64,000 nt of DNA from Ophiocordyceps camponoti-saundersi (nom. inval.) (lineage: Eukaryota > Ascomycota > Sordariomycetes > Hypocreales > Ophiocordycipitaceae), in assembly GCA_003339415.1 (NCBI GenBank), contig PDHQ01000031.1, forward strand, positions 139,290 to 203,289, written 5' to 3'. Positions 31,912-43,104 of the stretch are shown here, piece after piece (the stretch's first letter is position 1; each line of letters starts with the position of its first letter). The translations under genes were made by a program, and so were the position numbers. Below the pieces are notes generated by a model. That model was not told where the DNA came from. It saw only the letters and a list, made by a program, of their open reading frames with translations, and made no database searches.

Positions 31912-32220
31912 GGATAAAGAGACACATACATACATACATATATGCATAGTACTATTCGTTCTCCGTATAAACTACGGATTGCACCTTAAAAGTGAAAAAC
32001 TTACACACATCTGCCCCCCCCCCCCCCCCCCCCCCCGCGCCCCCCCCCCCCCCCCCAAAAAAACAACAAATACACACCCACACACGCAACCCCCCCCACA
32101 CCACCCCCACACNNNNNNNNNNCCCCCGGATAAAAGAACCCAACCAAACAACAATAAATCCAAAGTTCTTTTCGTTTTCCGCATAAACCCCGGATTGCCC
32201 CTTAAAAGTGAAAAACTTAC
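31912..32220 (+). repeat. Imperfect duplication flanking a 10-N gap, likely artefact
   Basis: Copy A (about 31912-32013) and copy B (about 32126-32220) align end to end: CGGATAAA..., then TTCGTT-TCCG-ATAAAC, then CTTAAAAGTGAAAAACTTAC, each running into poly-C. Copy B differs mostly by changes towards C, or by loss of structure, as expected of phasing errors near a homopolymer. The N run at 32113-32122 lies between them. Confidence 0.75.
32113..32122. other. Assembly gap (10 N)
   Basis: Ten N bases inside poly-C DNA, between the two copies described above. The true length is unknown. Confidence 0.98.
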
Positions 32221-33173
32221 CCCCCCCCCCCCCCCCCCCCCCCCCCAATCGGGGATAACTTCAACATCAACTTGCATACCTACCTACCTTACCCGCCCGC
32301 CCGCCCCCTATATGTACCTAGGTGTGTATCCGTACGGTCCATACCCTATTGTGCGCATTGTGTCGTTCATGCATGGCCGCCCGCTGACCCATCATCCCAC
32401 ACAATCCCGCATTCGGAGAGAAACATAAATTAACGGAGATTTGATTCGCAATCTGTTTTTATTCTCCTCTCCTTTCACACACGTCACTCTCTCACTCACT
32501 CACTCATCATCATCATCATCATCAGTCATCATCATCAATTTCTTTAATCAACTTACACCCCCCCCCTCTCTCTCTCTCACCCCCTTCTCACCCCCTTCCT
32601 CCCCCCTGACCGGGTCCGGTTAAGGGGCTTCGACAGTCGCACTGTCGTGTCTCTCTCTCTCTCTCTGTCTCTTTGTCTCTCTCTTTTCCTTACACACACT
32701 CTCTCTCCCTCGACTAACCGACCTCGCCTTGCTAACAGGATGCTAACAAGGAGGGGGGGGGATCTCAACCGTTTGGCAAAAGCAACACTGTTGTTTCGCT
32801 CCAGCCTTCTCCTCCTCCTCCTCCTCCTCCTCCTCGCCCCTATCCCTGTACGGATAATCTTCAATTCAATCGGCGAGAAAATAAGAAAGAATAAGAATAT
32901 GCAGGTGGCAAAAAGGAAAAAACACAATACATAGGTAGGGACAACTATGTATCTGTATCCGTAGCATCACAACCGTTCCATCTACTACCCTCCTCCTCCG
33001 CCCTCTGACACCTTCTTTAATGCCGTAAAACACGCTCGCGACGGCCAGACCCTCGACCAGACCCTCGACTAGACAGACCCTCGCCTTCTCCCGTTTTCAC
33101 CTGCCTCTTCTGATCGGCAGTAAGACAACATCAAACAATGCTTGTTGCTCCCTTTCCCATCCCCCGCCCCACG

Positions 33174-36100
33174 TCACCCGTCCTTCACATTCTCCAACAA
33201 AAACGTCGGTACCCCGGGCACCGCGTGCTCCGCCGCCGCCGCCGCCGCCGTCCCCGCCTCAATCGTCACCTCGCTCCCGTCCTCGACGTCGACGCCCTTC
33301 TTCCCGCCCTCCTCCACCGCCACTACTCGGCACGACACCAGACCCGCCGTCCGGCATAGGCCCGGCACCATCTGCCGCAGCGTCTCCTTCTCGTCAAAGG
33401 CTAGCCGCCGCTCCAGCACCGTCTCGACCGCCTCGCCCGCCTGCAGCCGCCTCTTCAGCCCCTGCACAAACGGCATCGCCTTCTTCATCTCCCCCATCTT
33501 GGCCATCCGACCGCTGAGCTCCTTGTCCTCCATCCCGGGCCTCCACACCTCCCGCAGTAGCGCCACGTACTTGGCCTGCCACGCCGGGAACTCGTCCGTC
33601 GTGTAAATGGTCAGCTTCTTGGGCCGCTTCGGATCCAGCGTCACCTCCTTGCCCTTGGCCTTCTTCTTCGCCTGCATCGCCTCCACCGCGTGCACGCTCG
33701 ACGCCGTCGTCCGCACGTAGTCGCGCTTGGCCGACAGGCCCGCGTCCACCCCCGCCACCTCCGGGAACCGCGCCTCCTGGATCGACGTCTCCTTCTTCAG
33801 CACCTCGCGCCACACGTACTCCGACCAGTGAGGCGCAATGACCGCCAGCAGCAGGCACTGCAGTTCCACGTACCGCAGCACCAGCGCCCGGTGCATCTTG
33901 ATGCCTGCCGACGAGCACCCCTCGCGGTAAAAGTCCCGAGCTCCCGTCAGCTCGTACAGCGCCGCCTTCAGCGCCAGCTTGTAGTTGGTCTGCCCGTACT
34001 GCTCGATCGCCTCACGCGCCAACCCGTTGAGCTCGTTGTCGAAGAGCGCGTCCTGGAACGGGTTGGGAGGCCCCGACCGCAGCTCGTCCTGCTCCCGTAC
34101 CACTTCCTCGCACCACTCGCGCAGCGTAAACAGTCGTAGGATGCTATTGTCCGCTACGTCCTCCTCCAGATTGGCGTCGCTGACGCCGTCGCCCGCGTCC
34201 GCCATGGCGATGCGCGCCGCATCCGCCCCGTACTTGACCACCAGGTCGCGAAGCGTCATAAAGTTGCCCGTACTTTTGCTCATCTTCTCGCCGTTGAGCA
34301 TCAGGTGCCCGTTAGCCCGCACCCCCCGCGGCCAGTACTCGGGCGGGAAGAGGGCCAGATGAACGTAGAGGAAGAATGTCAGGTGGTTGGGGATCAGGTC
34401 CTTGCCCGAGCTGCGCATGTCCAGCGGATAAAAGTACTCGAACTCGCGCCGCATGCTCTCCAGCGTCGACCGCGGAACCCGGGAAGCCTCCAGCACCTCG
34501 TCGCTCAGCTCGCGCCGGCAGAAGATGTAGTCCCAAACGCCGTCCACCATCTGCTCAGGCCCGACATCGCCGACGCCTCTCTCGCGGCCAAAGAGGTCCT
34601 TGTGAAGGTAGTGGCAGACGGTGTAGTAGGCCATGTAGACGGTCGAGTCGCTCAAGCTCTCCACCAGGAACTGGCTGTCCCACGGCAGCCGGGAGCCCAG
34701 GCCGTATGTCCGCGCGCACGCCCACTGGTTCAGCCAGTTGAGCACGCCCTCGAACGCGTTCCTCGTCTCCGTCGTCCACGTCTCCAGTCCTTTGCCGCCG
34801 TCCGCCTTCTGCACCCACCCAAGAGCCGTCTGCTTCCACGACGCCTCGCCGTAGTCGAGGTACCACTGGTCCATCAGAGCGACGATGCAGTCGTCGCCCG
34901 ACCTGCTAACCACCTTTCGCTCCGGCTCCGAGTAGGCGAAGGCGTCACCCGCCTCCAGCAGCTGCGCTCTCACCTTGGGCTTGGCCGTCTCGACCTTTTC
35001 GCCCGCGAAGTCGCCCGCCTTCATGACACCCTGATAGTAACCCTCCTTGTAGGCCAGCTCCTTGGCCTCCTCGAGCTGCTTGGTGTCCTTGGGCGATGCA
35101 ATCTTGAGCTTCTTGACCAGGAAAGGCGCGCACAGGTCGCCGTACGACGGCGTCTCGATGATTGGGAATATCTCGAGCTCGGCCCACTCCCGCTTGATGC
35201 CGTAGTAATCTGCCTTCTTGGCCAGGTCGGTAACGGTGGCGTAGTCGTCGGGGCTGTCGGAGGGAACCGACGTGACGACGCCGGTGCCCTTGGTCGGTAG
35301 CACCGTCTCCATCGGCAGCACCCGAACACCGTCCTTGTGGCGTGACAAGGGAGCCTTGACCAGGGTGCCCACGACGTCTGCGCCCGTCAACTCACAGGCC
35401 TTTTCGACGACGCCTTCCCGGGCCAAAATTCCCTGGTAGGCCATGTTACGAGCCGCTCGTTCAGTGACAACATAGTAGGCCTTTTCGCCCGCCTTAAAGA
35501 CGCCATAACTGATCTTTGGGCCCACGAAGCAACATGTTTGCCCATACATGGTCTCGGGCCGCAGAGTGGCGGCCACCAGAAACACGTCGGAGCCTTCGGG
35601 CAGCTTGCCCTTGATGGCCTCGGCAGCCTTGGGAGCCCACTCGGCGACCTTGAGCTTGAGTGCCGTATATTCCTGCGGGTTGACAGCCTCGCCCTCTGCG
35701 CGATCGTGATCCATGCAAGGCTGGCCGTCCTTGATGGAATAGATGGTGTACCTCTTGCCAAACTTGATCTTGTCGAGCTCTCGTAGACGATTCATCTGCC
35801 ATCGAACGAAGGCGTCGTAGTACGGATTGGCGTCAGTGGTGACAAACGATCTCCGCCAGTCAATCCGACATCCCAGGGACGACAAGTCGCGGATAACGAG
35901 CGGAGGGAAGAATTCGAGCCAGTACTGCGGGTCGGCGAAGAGATGAATCTCCTCTTGAGGTATGCCTATGGACTTCATGATCTGGAACTGATACTTCATC
36001 TTGACCGTCTTGGCGTTGGCTTTGCTCTTGTTGGTCGAAAACTTGGTGACATCTTCTTTCTTCGCCTTGGCGACGTCGGCGGGCGGAGCAGCGGCGTCCT

Positions 36101-36641
36101 CCTCCTGCTCCTCAGCCTTGTAGCCTGAGAAATCGCGACCGAACAGCTTGATCTCGTTGACCAACTTGTCGGCGCACGCCTTTATGGGCATGCCGGTACA
36201 GTGAAAGCCCATGGGGAAGAGAGCCCGCTTACCCTGCATGCGGGCCACACCGGCAGCGAACTCGACTTTGCTAGCGGAGAAGGTATGGCCAGCGTGAAGA
36301 ACGCCGTTCATGTAAGGATACGGCATACATCCGAAGAACTTGGGTTCTTTTTCCCGTAAGTCGGCGGCCGAGACGGAGTGCAGCGGCACTTGCTGGATCG
36401 AGGGGGCATCCTGTTGAAAGATGCCATCCTCTGCCCACTTCTGCTGATATTTCTTCTCAATCGCAATGAGAGCGTCTCGTTTCTCTGTCTGAAGACGAAT
36501 GCGTCAGCCAATGGCACGATATAGCGTCTTCAGTCATGGACTCATGAGAGAAAAATAGCATACTCCTTTGAGCTCTTTGGTCTTTGGCTGGGAGATGCTG
36601 AGAGCCTCCATGGCCTTGGGCACAGCGCCGGTAGAGGCCAT
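33174..36641 (-). CDS. Cytosolic leucyl-tRNA synthetase
   Basis: Two exons, 36641..36564 and 36488..33174, giving 1130 residues. The 75 bp intron (GTATGC...TTCAG) lies after codon 26. It charges tRNA-Leu with leucine for cytosolic translation. The class I signature HIGH appears as HAGH in the segment MPYPYMNGVLHAGHTFS, and KMSKS is intact (LNGEKMSKSTGN, near residue 760). A large editing insertion lies between them, and the C-terminal extension typical of the archaeal/eukaryotic type is present, so this is the cytosolic rather than the mitochondrial enzyme. Length fits the family (about 1,080-1,130). The start ATG in exon 1 (MASTGAVPKAM...) has no mitochondrial-type leader. It is divergent from the small gene at 37030, about 390 bp apart. 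Yeast CDC60 is the equivalent. Confidence 0.95.
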
Positions 36642-37029
36642 GAGGGAACAACAGTCCTCTCTATCCGATCAAAGTAGGAGTGTCCGAGTCAATCGTCGTA
36701 TACCGAGAGCCTTGCAATGGCTCATTCAGTGCCTGTCAGAGCAATTTTTTCTGTCGAGTCACGATGGAGGGGGGAAGGAGGGGTGAAAATCACTGCGGGG
36801 CTGTGTATGTATGCAGGTATAACTGACTGGTTGTGGCGTAAGAAGAGTCTCTCTAGATAGGTAAGTATGTACTGTGCGGCGGTGCTTTATTGTGGCTTTC
36901 TTCTTCTCCGCTCATAACCATCTTCCCCCCGCGCACTCATCAACTCGTCGTTCGACAACCTCAAGCCAAAACCCCCCTTGGAACAACGTTCACTTGACCG
37001 ATCACGAGTCGCAGAAACTCTCAAATCAA

Positions 37030-37353
37030 ATGCTGGCCTCGCCTGTAAGGCGTCTGGCTCAAGCAGCCAAGGAAAAGACCGCCTTATCAAGCATAGCAGC
37101 TCTGACCGTCATCAGAAACCCTTACAAGGCTAAGAAAGTGTGGCCTCCTAATTTCTCAGAGCTCAGCTGCCAGCAGCAACTACGGTTCGAAAAGAAGTTG
37201 AAACGACGCTTGCGGCTGGCCCATGAGAAACCCAGGTGGGATAAAGCCATCAAGCTGATACAGTTCTGGGCCATCGTGGGTTGGTTTTTTCTTGTTTTGG
37301 TCCGCGCAGTTTGCATCACCATTTCTGAGCCGCTGACCGTTGAACCGTTGTAG
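37030..37353 (+). CDS. Small basic protein with one membrane segment
   Basis: Single exon, 107 residues from the ATG at 37030. The open frame extends upstream, but the upstream residues look like leader sequence. The N-terminus is basic and amphipathic (MLASPVRRLAQAAKEKTALSS), consistent with mitochondrial targeting. A conserved-looking charged core follows (NPYKAKKVWPPNF, then LRFEKKLKRRLRLA). One hydrophobic segment (about 78-98) precedes a short tail. I recall similar short K/R-rich single-pass proteins in other ascomycetes but cannot name a function. The likely location is the mitochondrial inner membrane (inference). It is convergent with the AP-3 sigma gene, 341 bp apart; nothing else is seen in that spacer. 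Confidence 0.65.
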   Translation: MLASPVRRLAQAAKEKTALSSIAALTVIRNPYKAKKVWPPNFSELSCQQQLRFEKKLKRRLRLAHEKPRWDKAIKLIQFWAIVGWFFLVLVRAVCITISEPLTVEPL

Positions 37354-37694
37354 CTACCATTATTTCCTTTCTCCTATTTTCCGAGTTTGAGTTCTGGGGT
37401 CAGGAGTATAAACCTTCAAGAGAGGTACGATCCCCATGCAACGTTCTCCCCTCCCCTATTTTGTGTCTAATAAAAAACGACAGATGCGCAAATACGTTAT
37501 CACATTATTCGGACTCATGGATCGTGATAAGCAGTTCGAGAATACTTTACATTCATTTCCCAGGGAGGAATCGGAATCACAGTCCAAGTAAGCTGTACAA
37601 TGGTAAAAAAAAAATGCAAGGTTACGGAGCCATCATCACATGTGTAGAATCGTGATCAACTTCCTTGTCCCGTAACAACACCATCTCGACACCA

Positions 37695-38353
37695 TCATCG
37701 CCCAGCCCAGGCAAAGTTACCAGCCATGCCAAGACTAGTCGCGCGGCCCTCGTTAACGGGCCTTTTGGCCACGGTACCCTGAGCCTTGACGCCAGAGACG
37801 ATGCGATCCATGTTCGTCTCGATGACGACGCCGCCGATAATCATCTCCGAGAGTGTAGCATGCAGCGTCTCAAAGTTGAAGATGAGGTCTAATTCGCACA
37901 CGTTCTCAAATAACCTATCCAAGGCCTCGACGTAGACTTGAATCAGATCGATGAGAGCGAGCGGCGATTCCGTCGACGTGGAAATGACGATGAAGTAGAG
38001 CGTCGCGTAGTTGCGATAGGTTACGAGCGACGGCACGTCACTCTCCTCATGCGAAGACGTATGCGACGTGCCAGAAGCAGCCAGCAGAGGCGGCAGGGGA
38101 AGAAAGTTGCACGCGCCCGGTGGCCGGTTCGAGACGAGAGTGAATATTTCCGATATCAGCCGCTGCTGGATATTGGTCTCCTGCATCCCTATCGTCAGTT
38201 AGTTCTCCTTGCGCCCCCCCCCCCCCCCCCTCGTTCTCCCCTCCCTCCCGGGCGCCTAGGATCAATCATTTAACGTCGACGTGCCAGTTGAGTGTAGAAC
38301 TTGGTCAGACGCGGCTGACCCTGGCCGTTAAAGACCAGAAAGGCGTTGATCAT
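37695..38353 (-). CDS. APS3: AP-3 adaptor complex subunit sigma
   Basis: Two exons, 38353..38285 and 38180..37695, giving 184 residues. Exon 1 encodes the invariant sigma-adaptin start MINAFLVFNGQGQPRLTKFYTQL. Exon 2 continues ETNIQQRLISEIFTLVSNRPPGACNFLPLPPLL, as the family requires. Joining without insertion or loss demands an intron from 38284 to 38181 with a GC donor (GCACGT) and acceptor ATGCAG, so this appears to be a GC-AG intron; it also holds a 16-18 base poly-G/C run. AP-3 sorts cargo from Golgi or endosome directly to the vacuole. The C-terminal part (HATLSEMIIGGVVIETN) is typical for the sigma-3 group. It is divergent from frataxin, about 510 bp apart, and that spacer holds only promoters and a pyrimidine-rich leader. 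Confidence 0.92.
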
Positions 38354-38862
38354 GGCCGCAACGCTCGAGACGTTATCGCGGGGTTAGTCTCTCAGACTCT
38401 CTTACTCTGATGAAGATGGGACCCAACATCAGCAGTATCAGGGGGGGGGGAGCTGTTCGTTTCCCTATCGAGCACGTGACAGAGCCCATCCGCTGCGACC
38501 TATTTTGGCAGCGCGGAAACGCGGGTAGAGCCACTTTGGTACTTGCTACTTGCGTGCTTGTCGCCAGCTCTCGAGACCGCCCTTTAAGGAGAGAATAGCT
38601 GCTCCTCCTCCTCTTCTGCCTCCTTCTCCTCTTTCCCTTACTCTATCTCTTCATCTTTCTGTTCCTTATCATTGTTCTATCACCCTCGACTTCCTTCTCA
38701 TCTTTCTCATCCTTACTCCCCGTCTCTCGTCTCTTTTAAATCACATCGAGAAAGAGACAATCGGAGCACGACGGAAACCCTCTTTCTCCTTGGCAGCGTC
38801 TGCATCTGTTGCCCAAGCCACCGTTCCCCCCAAAAACGGTTCGATTCCCAACAATAACAACC

Positions 38863-39603
38863 ATGTCCCATCACTGCCTACAAGCTTCACGATTCATGGC
38901 GCGCAACGCCGCCGCCAGCTTATGCCGCCGCCGTCCGTCCCCCTCGGCGCTGCTCCGATTGCGATCCGGACTCGCCTCACGCCGCTCCTTCGCCGCTCCG
39001 TCGATGGCCCGTCCTCGCGGCATCATGCCTCACACGGAGAACCCCAGCAAGCCGGAGCCGGCCAAATCAGAGACGTCGTACGGCGTCTTGGAGCTTTCCG
39101 ACAATACGTATCACGAGCTTGCTGACGCATACCTCGATACCGTCCTGGCCAAGTTTGAGCACCTGCAAGACAGCAGAGAAGACATCGACGTCGAGTTTTC
39201 GGTGCGTTTTTGCCCCTTTTGCCCCCCAATTCCCCCCCTTGGATTTTTCGCGGACTGCGCGCGCGCAGTGACAATGTGCTGACCATCTCGTCTTTGCCAA
39301 CTTTTCCTCCGTTCTCGTTCCACCTCATAGGCCGGCGTCATGACCATCACAGTAGCAGACAGAGGCACCTACGTTATCAACAAGCAGCCGCCCAACCATC
39401 AAATCTGGCTTTCGTCTCCTATTTCTGGCCCCAAGCGTTTCGACTGGTGCGTCGTCGGCGAAGGCCAGGGCGAAAAGGAGGGCACCGGCACCGGCAGCTG
39501 GATCTACACGCGCGACGGCATAAGCCTCAACCAGCTCATCTTGGAGGAGCTCGGGGTGGACATAGATGGGCCGGCCGAGACAGCTTCAGTCTTGACGAGA
39601 TAG
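38863..39603 (+). CDS. YFH1: Frataxin, mitochondrial iron-sulphur cluster factor
   Basis: Two exons, 38863..39201 and 39331..39603, giving 203 residues. The 129 bp intron (GTGCGT...CATAG) splits the frataxin domain exactly between EDIDVEFS and AGVMTITV. The N-terminus is Arg/Ser/Ala-rich and suits a matrix-targeting presequence. The acidic first helix ([21 protein letters not shown]...DIDVEFS) carries the iron-binding face, and the sheet shows [28 protein letters not shown]. Frataxin acts at the Isu-Nfs1-Isd11 complex in the matrix, helping sulphur transfer and supply of iron for Fe-S cluster assembly. The chosen start is the first ATG after a pyrimidine-rich leader; a second in-frame ATG 11 codons on is possible. 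It is convergent with MZM1; 225 bp separate the stops. Confidence 0.95.
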
Positions 39604-39828
39604 GATTGAGAACCTTGTCACTGTAGCTGTCCCGGCCCCTTTGTCCTTTATTGTCCCGGGGCTATTTGATGACATGTTGTCGTCCGGACGCGTCATTTCG
39701 GCTCCCCAATTGCCCAATCCAATCTCTCCTTGACGAATCAGCGTGAAGATGAGAGCCGGGCTTCTATCGTAGTCTTGTCCAAGAACCCAACGATTGTCAA
39801 TCGCCCGGGAGCGATAGAAGTGACCGCC

Positions 39829-40310
39829 TCAGCGCAAACAAAGCCCCATGGAGCTATTGAGCATGGCAATCGTCATCTGATAGTGTCTGAGAGCCGTCGA
39901 TTTCTCATCCTGCATCGGATCGCTACAAAGCCACATATTCAGCCACGTTCAGAGGTAACAAAAACGATCAATACCAGACCAGACAAAAGGAAGAAGAAAG
40001 GGGCTCACCTCTTCAACTGCGATTCATGATACCTCCCCCTCCAATTCCTCGTCGTCGCGACCTGCGTGAGCCTGACCTTCAGCAGATTCTTGAGTATCTT
40101 GTGCTCAAGCCCGGTCTCCTTCGCCGCCGCCTGCAGGAACCATAGGGTACGTTTCACGCCGACCGGGTCCAGCGTCGCGCCCCGCGCCCGGAACGCCTCC
40201 CGCAGCTGGTCGCGCGCCACGTATCGCACCGGCACCGCGTGCTGCACGGCTTGAAGGAGGCCGCGGTAAAGGTGTCGATATGCGTGTATTACGTCGATCG
40301 ATGTCGTCAT
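39829..40310 (-). CDS. MZM1: Mzm1/LYRM7-like LYR protein, complex III assembly
   Basis: Two exons, 40310..40009 and 39922..39829, giving 131 residues. The 86 bp intron (GTGAGC...TTGTAG) restores a C-terminus ending in ALRHYQMTIAMLNSSMGLCLR. The LYR motif is present near the start (AYRHLYRGLLQA), with the downstream phenylalanine-containing helix and basic patch (LREAFRARG) normal for the family. Mzm1 is a matrix chaperone that stabilises the Rieske iron-sulphur protein and is needed for its insertion into complex III. The chosen start (MTTSIDV) gives the usual length of about 120-130 residues; the open frame continues upstream without a plausible leader. Confidence 0.92.
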
Positions 40311-40765
40311 TGCTATCTGGGTAGGGGAACAAAGGGGAAGCTCGAGCAGAAGAAAGAGATCCACTTTCGCATCGCAGATAACCAAAAATAGGTGGTTCGC
40401 CGGGCCGTTTTACTCCGAGGAATAGTCAAACTCAGCCTTACATCACCACAACGTCGTCCGGGTAACGTTCAAGCCAAACAGAGCATCTAGTCATGTCTTA
40501 GACCGACCGCCGTCGAATCCACAAAGGCCGACGCCTCAAGCCCTTTCGTCCGTCAAGCCCGCGCCGCGGTCCGACTGTTCATTACAAGTTGTCATTCCCT
40601 GTCCCCCTACCGAGAAGCCGTCGTCTGGCCGTCTATTTCGGCTGCGGCTCTCCACTTGGGGGGGACTCTGTCTTATTGTTGTTTTCTTTCCCCCGCGCCT
40701 GTCGCCTTCTATATGCAACAAAAATGATAAAAGAAAAATTCCGCGAGGAGGAGGAGGAGGCTCCC
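40311..40765. other. Intergenic region
   Basis: 455 bp between MZM1 and the 3' end of the MFS transporter, holding the MZM1 promoter. No gene seen. Confidence 0.6.
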
Positions 40766-42699
40766 TCAATTGCCGTGACGGCCGCCTTCCTCTTGACCGA
40801 GAGGCGCGTAATGCCCTTGGCCGCTACCGGCGCTGTCTGCGCGGCCGCTTCCTCCGACGACCCTCGAGAGCCAGCCGCCGACGGAGCGGTCCTCACCGGT
40901 GGCGGGGTGCGTTGATGATTTGTTGTCGTCGTCGATTTCCGGGGTCGGACCCAGCGAGAGCCCCGGAATGGCGGATGATCCAATGATGCCACGCCCTGAT
41001 CCAATAGGCGAGCCGCCGCGGATAAGTGAGCCCGTCTCGGCGCGGATCGACGGGGTACCGACAACGGTACTGGCATCGCCGAATAGCGAGTCCATGTCCT
41101 CCAGGCGGACGCCGCACGTTTCTGGGTAGATGAAATATACTGTGACAAGTCAGCGATTGCTCGCGCCGTCACCTTATCGAGACTCACCGATGACGAAGCT
41201 GACGACACAGAAGAAGGCGTGGACAAGGTAGAGCCGCCATTTGATCCACTCTTGCAGGATGGGCGTCATCTCGCCCACGAGCCAGTTCGCCGCCCAGTTG
41301 GTGGCCGTCGACAGACTGGCGCCCTTGGATCGAATGCTGAGCGGGAGAATCTCCGGCGGATAGAGCCAGGGGACGGGGCCCCACGAGTAGCCAAAAGCGG
41401 CGTTGTAAATCATGACGAAAAGCACCACCAGTCGCGGCGTCCAGCGAATGTCGAGGTAGATGAAGTAGGAGATGAGAGAGAGCGACGTGGCCATGGCGAT
41501 GGCGCCGGTGAGAAGAATGACCCGTCGACCCCACCGATCGACGAGATACCATGGCGGTATGGTGGACAGGAAGTATGTGATGCCGTTAAGGCCAGTCATG
41601 AGTACGGCGTCGTGGCCGACCCAGCCGGCCGACTCGAAGACGTAGGGAGCGTAGTAAGAGATGACGTTGATGCCGTTGAGCTGGGCCAAGCCCTGGGCAG
41701 ACATGGCAATGAAGACGCGTGTGCGGTATCGCCGGAACATGTCGCTGTAGGTGCGTTCGCCCTCCTGTCGCTGAAGCAGGACGTTCATCTTGATCTCGCG
41801 GTATTCGTCGCGTGCCTTGGCATTGTGGATGTCGCCGCCGCCGTAGAGGTTTGCGATGACGACCATACCCTCTTCATCGTGATCATTATCGAGGAGCCAC
41901 CTGCGAGACAGAGGAAGTTATGAGTGATTGGGGATAAATAGGAGATGGTGACGAGCAACGTTGCTTACCTCGGAGACTCGACGATAATGAGACTACCGAG
42001 GCCCAGGAGAGCCCCCATGACACACTGCATGAGCAGAGGTACGCGCCACGACATGTCGCTTTCGATAAAGCCGCAGCCGTAGTCGACCCAGACGGAGGTG
42101 GTGTAACCAATGATGTTGCCAGAGAACTCGATGCAGGCTAGCTTTCCGCGATTGTGGGGAGGCGAAATCTCGGACTGATAGACGGGCACAATGGTGGAAA
42201 GCATGCCGACGCCAAGACCAGCGACGATGCGGCCAAGCATCATCATGGCCATGGAAAGGGCAAATGTCTGCAAGGCGCCGCCGACAAAGAAGATGCAGGA
42301 GCCGTAGAGGATGGTGCGCCGTCGGCCGATGATGTCGCCGACACGGCCGACGATGAGGGAGGCAATAAAGGCGCCAATTTCGAGGATAGCGACCATGGTG
42401 CCGATATGGGCTTTGGACGGGTGGTCGAAATAGTCGATGAAGTAGGGGCCCCTTGAGCAGAATCAGCCAGTCAGTTTCGACGCGGTGGCGAAATATGGAT
42501 TGGAGGATATAGTTACGTGATGATGCCAGACATGACGCCTTGGTCATAGCCGAAGAGGAAGACGCCGAGTGAGACGAATATGCTGGTGAAGTAGCTGGCA
42601 GTGGGCGGTCAGCAGGCATCTCGTCCGCCGGCGGGCTTCGAGGCCATACAGAAGGGCCTTGCCTGTCAGGCCATGTATGGAACCCGAGCGTCCGGACAT
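40766..42699 (-). CDS. MFS sugar transporter
   Basis: Five exons: 42699..42650, 42594..42517, 42451..41969, 41900..41188 and 41139..40766, giving 565 residues. Introns are 55, 65, 68 and 48 bp and all phases match. Sugar-porter signatures are complete: FGYDQGVMSG in helix 1, GRVGDIIGRRRTILYG in loop 2-3, ESPRWLL after helix 6, NGINVISYYAPYVF in helix 7, and PWLYPPEILP then YPETCG at the end. Twelve membrane helices are expected at the plasma membrane, with proton-coupled hexose or related uptake. The exact substrate is not clear. The start at 42699 is the first in-frame ATG and gives family length. However, the frame stays open upstream to about 43104 with coding-like, acidic residues, so an N-terminal extension from an unseen 5' exon is possible. 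Confidence 0.9.
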
Positions 42700-43104
42700 G
42701 GCGGCGGCAATGCAGCGTTCGGCAAGCGAGGGTCGGGGGCGCGTGACGTCGGGGATGTCAATTGCCTCCTTGTCGACGATGCAGGGAGAGTGTCGGGGCG
42801 AGGGATGGCGAATGCGGACTTTTTTGGTATGCCGCTTCTGCACGCCAGCGAGGAGTTCCTCCTGGAGTTCGTCGGGTAACTGAAGGCGAACGGGATCTAT
42901 ATCGTCGGCCAGCTGGTCTCCGATGTCGCCCGTATCTGTCCACGATGATTCGGAGCTGGAGGACAGGCGGGCGTCCGAGGCGGCGGCGGCAGCGGAGGCA
43001 GCGGTGATGGAAGACGGTGCCGGACCGGCGATAGAAGCGGATGGAGCGGAAAGAGTCCGCAAGGGGATATTTGAAGGGAGACGGGACCGGCTTGATGAGG
43101 GAAT

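Larger units (their letters stand above)
28967..33173. other. 4.2 kb low-complexity gene-free region
   Basis: Between the small membrane-protein gene and the 3' end of leucyl-tRNA synthetase. It holds purine-rich strands (29030-29560), (TC)n at 29661-29680, (CACACG)n at 30446-30480, CA-rich DNA to 30900, poly-G, and poly-C around an assembly gap at 32113-32122. Open frames here encode only Phe/Leu/Ser, Pro or His/Thr homopolymers and are not genes. A promoter or a non-coding RNA could be hidden, but nothing supports one. Confidence 0.6.

Noticed and set aside
31811..32428. Pro- and Gly-rich frames on both strands around the first gap
   Set aside because: They are translations of poly-C and poly-G and cross the N run.
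38836..38852. GGTTCGATTCCC, like a tRNA T-loop
   Set aside because: The flanks cannot form a T-stem, acceptor stem or anticodon arm. It lies in the frataxin leader.
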